From: Sarcocystis neurona
Lineage: Eukaryota > Apicomplexa > Conoidasida > Eucoccidiorida > Sarcocystidae
Reading direction: 5' to 3'
Assembly (NCBI GenBank): GCA_000727475.1
Contig: KL647288.1
Location: 9,081,590 to 9,145,589 of the forward strand
Length of the DNA stretch: 64,000 bases
A program made the position numbers and the translations under genes. The notes below the pieces were generated by a model, which did no database searches, was not told where the DNA came from, and saw nothing but the letters and a program-made list of their open reading frames with translations. Below, piece by piece: positions 25,601 through 35,800 of this stretch (position 1 is the stretch's first letter; the number at the start of each line of letters is the position of its first letter).

Positions 25601-25999
25601 CTCCCGCTGATAATAGTAGTAATAATAGTAGTAATAAGAATAATAGTAGGAATAATAGCTGTATTATCGATGTAGAACATACAGATGTGTAGCGTAGCGT
25701 AGCAGAAGCTTCCTTCTTCTTAGTACGCCCTCACCACAAAATGCAGCACTTTTTCCGTATTCCTGAAGAAAGCATGTGTAGAAGCGCCAACGAACGTAAA
25801 AAATGGCAACATAGCGGTTGTGGAGAGACGGTTACGGTAGGAACGAAGCAGCTGCAGCCGTAGGACCGGCCGCAACAACCAAGTTGACGGAGGCGGCGGC
25901 GGCGCTACCAACGAAAACCGCAGCGGCATCAGCAGCACAGCAACAACAGCAGAAATGACATCAGCAAGAAGAGAAGAAGCAACAGCAGCTGTCACAGGG
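19691..25999. other. Repeat-poor intergenic stretch, no confident gene
   Basis: After the SNF2 stop the base composition changes: triplet tracts disappear and only short microsatellites remain (22080-22100, 22690-22730, 24185-24220). Open frames are short, on both strands, and show no motif I recognise. The longest (24063-24659, +) reads through a TATA tract and has no domain-like pattern. Exon-like pieces near 25.2 and 25.6 kb are listed separately. The promoter of the ASH2-like gene should lie towards the right end. Confidence 0.5.
25558..25692 (+). other. Candidate terminal exon with Asn/Ser repeat (unassigned)
   Basis: After a pyrimidine-rich acceptor (ttgcttcccgtgcag) an open frame starts TFEMNESTNKD, runs through an Asn/Ser repeat coded by AAT/AGT triplets, and ends CIIDVEHTDV plus TAG. 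An open stretch at about 25190-25330 (+), with MKFCPLLVRSLFVTRASD and a possible donor AAGGAG|GTGCGG, could be the exon before it. Frame and splice signals are the only support; no family was recognised. It could equally be chance. Confidence 0.25.
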
Positions 26000-26844
26000 G
26001 CAGAGGAAAGACCAGACACTCGCACGCCTACGCGGCAGCACCATGGGCAGCAGCGGAACAAGTAAAGAAGACAACAATCCAGCAGACACTAGCAGGAGGA
26101 TAGCAGCAAATCCTACGCAGTCGAACCCCGGGCACTGCCCTGATGGGAAGCGTGACGCACACTTTGAGGAATAAAAGCGGTAGCCTATGACAGCAGCAGA
26201 ACGAGCAGGAGAAGAAGCGACAGCAGCACCCGCCACTGCTGCAGAGGCAGCAGACGGCCCTGCGCGTCCCGCAACGCGGGACGAGCGGCTTATACGGGAC
26301 GACCTGCAGGCGCCGCAGCAACAGCAGAAGGCCATTCGTTTAGGCAGGAGGAGGAGAAGCAGCAGCAGGTTGGTGGGTCAGCAATAACAGCGGCCTTCCC
26401 AGCAGCAGCGTCGTCGACCAGCGGCAAGCACGCCTCGTCCGTCGAGACAGAAGCAGCAGCAGCAGCACAAGAGGCAGATTTCCTTTCTAACATGCACGAG
26501 AGCGGTGCCAGACAGCGTCGTAGCAGCAAGGAGCAGCGGCGGTAGCAAAGACTCACCCTCTCATTTTTTGAAGCGGCAGCGGTACTGTCTCTACCTCGTC
26601 TATAAACAACTTCACGAAACCGAGACACACGCTTTCTTGAACCCTGCGCAGCTGCTGAAGACCCCTCACAGATAGCAGCAGCAGCAGAAGGGGAGGACGC
26701 CACAGCAGAAGGGGAGGACGCCACAGCAGAGGCGGCAGCCGCAACAGCAGCAGCAACAGCAGCAGTGGGGGGAATCACAGCAGCAGCAGAACCGACAGAA
26801 GCGGCTGCGGATGCAACTGACGGCGAAGAGGTGCAGCAGCGGCG
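26000..26844. repeat. CAG/GCA-rich region before the ASH2-like frame
   Basis: Interrupted (CAG)n/(GCA)n on the + strand. It may be 5' untranslated sequence, an additional upstream exon or promoter. Antisense frames here read Ala/Ser/Cys runs and are regarded as shadows. Confidence 0.6.
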
Positions 26845-29800
26845 ATGGGGGCAGGTGACGCGAGGGAAGCTTCAGCAGGGAGGGGGGAAATTTTTCAAGA
26901 GGCGGCAGCAGAAACAGAAACAACTGCAACAGGAACTGCAGCAGTGGCAGTACCGGCACGGTCACCAACAGCAGCAGCAGGACTGCCAGGAGCAGCAGGA
27001 GGACTGCGAGCAGCAGCAGGAGGACTGCGAGCAGCAGGGGAAGAAAGGTTTGGAAAAACAGCAGCAGTTTCCGAAGCAGGTGTCTTGTCCAGCGAAGCAG
27101 CGGCAGCAGCAACGCTACCACATGCAGAAGCGCCGGCTTCTGAGAACATGCAGACAGCAGCAGCAGCAGTGGGAACTCCTGATGACGCCGAGGCAGCAGA
27201 CGCAGGGCAGCGATCGCGCTTGTGCGCAGCCAGGAAGGAAAGCGTCCTCGACACTAATTTCCTATTCCCACAGGGCGTAGCAGAACCTATTCAGCCGTCT
27301 GCTGCGGCTTCTGCTGCGCGTGTCGCTCCTTCGTGCCTTGTGGCTGCTGCTGCTGCTCCGGTTACTCATCCCCCTTCGGCAGCCGCCGTCTTCTCTGCGT
27401 TCCCTGCTGCGGCCTCGCCTTCTTCTCTTCTTGCGACGTCTCACGCAGCTGCTACGTCACCTGCTGCTACGTCACCTGCTGCTGCGTTACCTGCTGCTGC
27501 GTCACCCGCTGTGTCCGGTACGTCGCTTCGTTCTGCTGCAAGCGGTCCTCCCCTTGCTGCCCCTCGCTCTGCTGCTGCTGTTGCTGCTTCGCCGACGTCT
27601 CCTGCTAGAGCACTTTCTCACTCTTCCTCCTCCGCCTTTTCTTCCTCTTCTTCTGTTTCGTCTTCTTCCGTCTCAGCCGCTGTTACTTCTCAGACGTTAC
27701 CTCCGCCTGCTGCTGCTGCTCTGCCTCTTTCTCGTACTGCCGCAACGACTGCTGCTACAGCTCCTCCCCCTGCCCCTGCCGCTGCTGCTTGTAGAGCCCT
27801 CTCCTCCCCTCCTGCTGCTGCTGTTGCAGTCCCCGCCCCTGTTGCCACTGCTGTTTCATGTCCTTCTGGCCTGCTGGGGCACCCCACACCACGTCGGGTT
27901 TCTTCCCCTGCGCGAACGCTCGAGCAGCTGATTGCGCTTCCGCCTGTGCCGCCGCTGCGGGTCGATTTGCTGCCTCCGGGTTTCCACCCGCTGCAGCTTG
28001 CCTGTCCACCTCTTCCTCGGGCTGCTTCTCGTCCTGCTGCTCCTCGTCCTGCTGCTCCTCGTCTTCCTTCACCAGCGACTTCTTCTGCCGACTACTGCCC
28101 TTCGCGTGCTGCTGCTGCTGTCCGGGCTGCTGCTGCTTCGACCCAAGACCTCGCGCCGAGTGGTCCAACGGTTGCTGCTGCTGCTTCGGCAGCTCTTGAG
28201 GCTGCGCAGCTCTTCTTTTCTCCTCCCCACCCGTCCAAGCAGCGACACGCACCAGCCGTCGATCCACACGCAGGTGCAGCAGCGGCAGCAGCACCACATG
28301 CAGACCCAGCAGCAGCATCACGTGCGGACGCAGCAGCAGCAGCAGCGCAGCATGCAGACACAGCAGGATCACGCGCAGCAGCAGCAGGCAGCCCCTTCGT
28401 CGAGAAGCCACTTGGGGAAGAGAGAGACCAGCAGCGACCGTGGACGAGCATTTTCTCCACGTCTGCTGCTCTTTCACTCGCAGCTGCTTCTTCTTCGTCG
28501 TCTGCGGACTCGAGAGCTGGTGCTGCTGCGGCCTCGACTCCTGTTGCCGCTGCTTCTAGACATGCTGCTGCTGCGTTTAGAGGCGAAACTGCTGCTGCTC
28601 TCTCGGCGAGAAGATCTCCTGACGTTGCTGCCACTTCGTTTCAACCCGTTGCTGCGAATCCTTCTCCGCCTTCTCATCCTCTTCCTTTTTCTCCTCCTCG
28701 CTCGCCTGCGTCTTCTCCCGTCCCTGCTGCTGTTGCTTCTGCCTCGCGCCTCGCCGCACGTCGCCACGCGGCAGCAGCTGCTGCGCCAGCGATTACCGAG
28801 CCTGCCACGGTCCTCGTCCGTAGCAGGCTTCACGAGCACCAGCAGCAGCAGACGCATGGGGAGGAGCGGCGCACGTGGCAGAAGCAGGGGTACCCGCAGA
28901 AAGTCGTTGACCTCAGGGAGCTGCAGCAGCAGCAGCGAATAACATTCTGGAAGAACTCCTTTGACGCTGCAGGACTGCCGCGGCTGCTGCCCCACGGCTT
29001 CCCGGCATGCAGCAGACTTGATCGAACCGCTGCTATTTCAACGGACGTTCCTCTTATCTCGGGCAGCGACGGCAGCAGCAGCAGCAACAGCAGCAGCCGA
29101 AGTGGCAGCAGCGCCAGCAACAGCAGCAGCCCTCGCAATAGCAGCAGCAGTAGCAGTGCCCGAGCTGGCGCATGGAGTAGAAAAGAAGACCCTACCTGCG
29201 CTACGCCACGGGGCGACAGCAGCGGCGGCCTCACGAACACGGTGGAATCCGCCGCGCATCAGCAGCAGCAGCCTCGAGAGGAGCAACAGCAGCAGCAGCA
29301 TCAGCAGAAACAGCAGCACAACGTGCAGCCGCAGGAGCAGCAGCACCAGCGGCAGCAAGGACAGCAGCAACAGCGGGGGATTGAAGCAACACCGAGATTA
29401 GCAGGAGGAAGACTCCTTCCACAAGCAGCAGCAGCAACGACACCAGCAGCAGCAACGACAGCAGCAGCAGAAGTCCCACCCACAACAGCGGGAGCCCCAG
29501 CCGCAGTAGCAGAAACACCCGGTGCAGCAGCAGGAGCAACAGCAGCAGGATTCGTAAAGGACGGCGCAGCAGTGGCAGGTGGTGGCAGACGAGAGGACAG
29601 AACTTTGTTGGGTGAAGGAAGCGGCTTGGGAGACATGTTTGCTGCTCCAGCAGCAGCACCTCGCCTGCGAATCACCGCCGAAGAAGAGTCTGCTGCTTAC
29701 CTTGCTACTTTATGTGCCGAGGACCAGGAACTTCTCTGCTGTGAGACGCTTGTTGACTTTATGGAGCTCCAGCAGGCACAGCCCCATGGTCTTGAACTGC

Positions 29801-32800
29801 TGGACGTGTTTGCTGCTGCTGCTGCTTCTGCTGCTGCGCCGACCCGACTGCTGCTGCCCTCCGCTGTCGCAGCTGCTGCCGCCCGTCGACCGATGACGCA
29901 CACCGGCCCCGCACATCTCAGCGACAGCAGAAGCAGCCTCCCGAACTACTGCGCTGGTGGAAGCAGCGGCAGCAGCAGGAACGTGTACAACAACCGCAGC
30001 AGGAACAGCAGCAGCAATACCAGCAACGACAACAACTGCAGCAACAATACCAGCAGCAGCAACACCAGCAGCAGTAGCAACGGTATCAACAGCCGCAGCA
30101 GCAACAGCAGCAGCAGTAGCAACGGTACCAGCAGCCGCAGCAGCAATACTAGCAGCAGCAACACGAGCAGCAGTAGCAGCAGCAATACCGCCAGCAACAT
30201 CAGCAGTGCCGGCAGCAGCATCAGCAGTGCCGGCAGCAGCATCAGCAATGCCGGCAGCAGCATCAGCAATGCCGGCAGCAGCAGCAATACGGGCAGCAAC
30301 AGCGGAGTGGCGTACGAAGAGGTGGAGTGCGGCGGAGAGCGACAGCAACTGCAGAAGGTTGGAGGCTCCTTCGCGGCCTGTTCATCTGATGCAGGCCACC
30401 TAGAGTTTCATGAAGAGCAGCAGCAGTCACCATTGCGAGATGCACCCCTACAGCAGGAAGTGCTGCAACAGCAGCAGCAGCGACCGGAGCAAGCACGGCA
30501 GGAGCAACCATCACAGCAGCAAAAGCAGCAGTCACGACACCAGCAGCAGCAACAAGGACAGAAATGGCAGCAGCAACCACAGCAGCTGCAGGGGGAAGTA
30601 GAGCAGCAGGAACCGGAGGAAGCAAAGCGGCGGCAGCAGCAGTGTCCTGGGTCTTTGTTAGAGCAGCTGCGAACAGACGCAAGAGCGCGCAGCCGGACGG
30701 CTCCTTCCGCATTGCTGAAGCAGCAGGTGCAACGCGTGGAGGCGGACCAGCGGCTGCTGCCTCCCGTGCCGCTGCTGCTACAGCAGTTGCACAGGTGCCT
30801 CGAACTGCGGTATAATCCTCGCCGATTTCGCAAGAAAAAGCCAGAACAGTCGCAACAGCAAACGCAGCAAACGCAGCAGCAGCAGGAGAAAGACGTGAAG
30901 CATACTGGGCAGCAGGCTTTCACCTGGCCATCTGCAGCAGGGTCTTCCGGCACGTCTTATCCTGCGTCTTCGCCCGCGTCTCTTTCCTCTTCGGCAAGTG
31001 CTGCGCCTGCTGGTGCCCATGTTCCCGGTGCCCCTGCGTGTGCTGTCGCTAGCGATTCTGGTGCCGTGGTTCCCGCTAGTGGCTCGGCTGTTGCTGCTGC
31101 GAGAAATAGGCCTCTGCTGGTGGGCGACTGGCGTCTGCTTCGTAAATTCGAGATGTGCAGCAGTCGCGTGAAGGGGGGGGCAGCAGGAGCGTGGCGCTTG
31201 TCTGCGGGTGACGACATTAGCACGAGCAGGTGGAAAACTTTCAAGAATTACTCGTTTATCCGTAGTCGCCTGGTCCACATTGCCACCGGTGAGCTGTCTC
31301 TGGATCCCGACCGCATGTGGAAGAGTGTTCATGCGTGCCGCCTGCGGAGCGCTGCAGCAGCAGCAGCACACAGCAGCAACAGCGGAAGAGTAAGCCGCAA
31401 CAATTCGCAGGGGAGCAAATGCAGCAATAGCAGCAGCATCCGAGGTGACGGCAGCAGCCACAGTAGCAAAGAAGGCAGCAGTGTGTGGCAGAGGAGCAGC
31501 AGCACGCAGAGTATGGAAGAGAGTCTGTCTAGCTTTAACAACAGCACCAGCAGTAGCACAGGCACTCCGGGCAACAGCAGCAACAGCAGGGCCACGGGTG
31601 TGGCTCCTGACGCCGCTGCTTGTCCAGCGGCGGCAGAAGCAGGAACTGGAACTGCGCCGGTAACCTCCTCCACTTCCTCTGTGCCGTCTTCCCTTCCCGA
31701 ATCTTCCTCTTCTTTTTCTGCTGCGTCTTCGTCAGTACTGTCGCTGCAGTCTGCTGCGCGTCGGGTGCGGCTGTCCCGCAAGTACCGAGAAGCAGCGGTG
31801 CTGCTGAGTAACGATGGAAAGAAAGCGTTTTTGGGAAGCAGCAGCGGGTGCGGGTCTGTTCTAGCAACTCACGCCTGCATGCGGGGCTGCTACTACTTTG
31901 AAGTGACGGTCGATTCACTCTGCGGCGCGCCAGGGAAGGACGGCAGCAACCGCGGCAGACAGGCAGGGCGAAGAAAGAGAAGGAAGCGAAGCAGCGGCAG
32001 CAGCAGCGCTTCAGAGGGACACTGCCGACACCGGCCTCACAGCGGCGGCAGCAGAAGCAGCAGCAGCGACGCGTCACTGGGTCCCGACGAGCCGCAGGAG
32101 TCGAACGAGCAGCTGATAGACAGAGGGACGCAACAGCAAAGAGGAGCCAGCAGCAGCAGCAGCGACAGCGGAGAAGGCCAGAACAGCCGCGCTAGGAAAA
32201 GAAGAAGAAGGCGGCAGCAGCAGCGCAGGAGGAAGAAGGAAGAAAGAGGAGGCCGAGGGGAAGTCCGTGTGGGGTGGACTACTAGGAGACAACCCCCCAC
32301 GTGCCCGCTTGGGGCGACGGAACAGTCTGTGGGGCTGCGCATTTATTGGTGTGAGGGAGGAGACGAGGAGGCGCAGCTTTCTTTTTCGAGCGAAGAAGAA
32401 GAAGAAAAAGCAGGTGAGAGAAGAAGAGAAGAAGAAGACACATGTCCGCTGGAGAACGAGCGGCGAGGCGGAGAACTTTTCTCCGGGTTTTCGAAGGGCG
32501 GCGGAGGCGGGGGCACGAGAAGAAGCAGCCGCAGGACCGAGACAACAGTGGCAGCGGGAGCAGCAGCGGGAGCAGCAGCGGAAGCAGCAGCCGAGAGCCG
32601 AGGCCGCGGAAAAAGAGGAGAAGTCCCGCATGAGGAACAAAGTGACGGTCGCGCCAGGGTCCGCAGCAGGGCGTCCGGTCGTTCGGGTGCTTCCGCAGAC
32701 AGATATATGTTGAAAGGGGAGGCCGTGTGGGGCGGCGGAGAGATTACGTACGGGAGAAAGGCGAGAGAGGGAGACGTGATCGGCTGCTGCATCTGTCTGC

Positions 32801-35800
32801 TGCCGTCACCCAGTGCGACAGCGGCAGCGGGAGGAGAACGGGGAGGAGCAGCAGCAGCAGCAGAAGCCGGTGGGACAGCGGCGCGGCCGCGGGCAAGCGA
32901 GCCGCATCGCGGGGGAGAAGCAGGCGCAGCACCAGCAGAGGAAGAGGCCGGGTGTGCTGCTGCAGAGAACAGCGGGGGGCTGAAGAGCAGCAGTCTCTGC
33001 ACAGGAGATACGGCAGGAAGCGCAGGAGGAGGAGAAGAGGAAGAAGTATATGCGTTTCGGACGCTAGAAGATATGGACAGTCTAAGCCAAGGATTTTTCC
33101 GCTACCGGCATGGCTGGCTGCTCCAGCGTCTCGACGCCGCAGCTGCCGATGGTGCGGATGCAGGGTCCGCAGCTCGCGTTGCTTCCCCTGCTGCTGCCGT
33201 GTCCACCAGTCCCCGCATGCGGTGGAGTGTGGGGTCGTTCGTGCAGTATTCTATCAACGGCGAGCCGCAGGGTCGCTGCTTCTTCAATGGAGACCTCAGC
33301 TACCTCCTGCAGGATGAGGAGTACTTTCCTGCTGTATCTCTTATCAACGGCGCCTGCTGCTCCGTCAACTTCGGCCCCTCCTTCCTCTACCCAGCACCGT
33401 TAACAGGCGCATCAGCAGCACCTGGAAGCACGGCGGCACCAGCAGCAGCGAGAAGAGCAGCAGCAAGAGGAGGCGCAGGAGGAGGAGGAGAAGGAACAGC
33501 TGCAGCAGTGACGCCGTTTCTGCCCTGCTGCTTGCTTCCCGTCCCGCAGCAGCCCCCCCTGACGATAGACCTGTACCCGCACTTGCTGCTGCGGTCCACA
33601 CTCGTGGTGGATAAGGCTGCTCGGCTGCTGCGCGTGAAAACCGTTGCTGACTTATTCGAAGAAATGCGGCTGCAGCAGGATGCGACCTCCCCGCCTACGA
33701 AGAAGAAGAAGAAGTTGGCGGACGCGGTGCAGCAGCAGCTGAAGGACGAGCAGCAGAAGCCGCGGCACGCGCTGCAGAACGGACAGCACCCGAAGACAAA
33801 GAAGCAACAGCAGCCGACGACGCAAAGGGACGACCAAGGGAGGAAAAAGAAGAAGCAGCAGCAACAGAAGAAGCAAACGCGACAAGAACAAGCCGAACAG
33901 CCGTCCCGGCATGACACGAAGCAGCCGCTGCCGCAGGACCCGCAGCAGCCGCGGGATGCCAAGCTGCAGCAACAGTGCCAGGAAGGGGGAAGGCAGTGGC
34001 AGCAGCTCCTTGAAGAAGGACAAAAGGAGAAACAAAATTGTAGCCAGAGGGCGTCTTCAGGAATCTCGCTGTTTGCGGGGAAGCAGACAGCAGCCGGCGC
34101 TTCCGAAGAGGCAGCTGCAGCGGCAGGAGGGGAAGAAACAGGCGCGCAGCAGGCAGCAACAGCAGCAGAAGCAGCGGCAATTCATAAGGAAGCCGCAACA
34201 AGAAACGAAGCTGCGGCAGTGGCAGCAACAGAAGAGGAGTCCACAACAGCGTGGCAGCAGCCAGCAACGATGCCAGAGAAGCACGCCTGTACACTTCCTG
34301 TGTGGACTCAAGCGAATGGATCGACTGCAGCAGCAATAGGAGGGAGCACGAGGGGGGCCGCTGTCTGTGGGGTCGTAGGAGAGCAGGCAAGAGCCGCAGT
34401 GGCAGCAGCAGCTGCAGCAGAAGACGAAGAAGACGCCGAGCTTGAGCGACGCATGCGACAAGTAGTTCAGGATTTGTCCGTCCCAAGCAGACAGCTGCTG
34501 CAGCTGCGTACAGCATGGAGGAGGAACCGCAGTATGCGGCAACTGCTGGAGAGCGTCTCGAAGTATGCCACTTTGCAGCACCTGCATTGCTGCGCGCTGC
34601 TGGTGCTGCACGCGCACCGTCTCACTTGCCCAGAGACGAGACGGCAGCAGCAGACGCAAGCCAGAGAAGCGGCTGCAGCAACAGCAGCAGCGGCCCGGGG
34701 ATGCGAAGTTCACGCCTTCTGTGGAAGTCAAGGTAGCTGCAGCAGCGGCAGCATCAGTGGCAGCAGCGGCAGAAGCAACGGCAGCGAAGGTTGCAGAAGC
34801 TGCAGGGACGACCGAAACCGCAGCAAAAGCAGCGACAGCATTCTGTGGTGTGACAGCGGCAACAGCAGCAGCTACAGCAGCAGCAGCAAGGCCAGCTCCC
34901 AGCACGCCTGCAGAAGCTGCGTGTGCGCGGCGGGCAGCAGCGTAAGCAGCAGCGCTTCTGCAGACAGCGTACGCAAGAAGGAAGACAGCAACAGCGTAGA
35001 CAGCGAAGAGACTCAGTCCGAGAACGCAGGCGACAGAGGCAGCGTGAACAGCAGCCGGCGGGGGGAGACGGAGGGGAGGCGGACCACGAGCGAAAGCGGA
35101 AGCAGTGGCGGGAACAGCAGCAGTAGCAGCAGCGGTAAGATACGACACGACAGCAACAGCAACAAAGACACAGCTGCAGACGATAGAGAGAAGAACTGCA
35201 GCAATAGCGGCGGCGAGAGCCAGAACAACAAGCCAAGCAGCAACAGCAACCCGAGCAGCAGCAGCCCCGGCAACCAGAGCGGCAGCAGCACGGAGAGAAG
35301 CCCCGGCAAACAGAGGAACAGCAGCAACAGCAAGCAGGACAGCAGCAGCAACAGCAACCAGGACAGCGGCAGCAACAGCAACCAAAATAGCAACGGCAAC
35401 AGCAACCAGGACAGCAGCCGCACCAGCAACCAAAACAGCAGGAACACCAACGAGCACAGCAGCAACAGCGACAGTAGCACCCAGAGTTGCAGCGGCGACA
35501 GAAAGAAGAGCAACAGAAGCGCAAAGGAAGACAGTAACGCATTACGGAGCAGCACTGCAACGAATACGCGCGCGTCGCCAAGGCGTCGGCGCGAGCGCCG
35601 TTTGGAGGCGCGTATGTGGAGACGCTTTCGCTTTGCTGGCGACTGCAGCAGCAGCAGTGACAGCTACAGCAGCAGTGACAGCTACAGCAGCAATGACGGC
35701 TACAGCAGCAGTGACGGCTGCAGCAGCGTCTACAGCTTTAGTAGCGACTACAGCGACGTTTCCCGCAGCAGCGGCGAAGAGAGTCTTCAAGAAAAGCTAG

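Noticed and set aside
29231..30348. Leu- and Ala-rich minus-strand frames
   Set aside because: Shadows of CAG-rich coding sequence of the ASH2-like frame.
34057..35457. 466-codon minus-strand frame inside the ASH2-like gene
   Set aside because: Ala/Val/Leu/Cys runs are the antisense reading of (AGC)n; the + frame contains the conserved SPRY islands and runs through the whole region.
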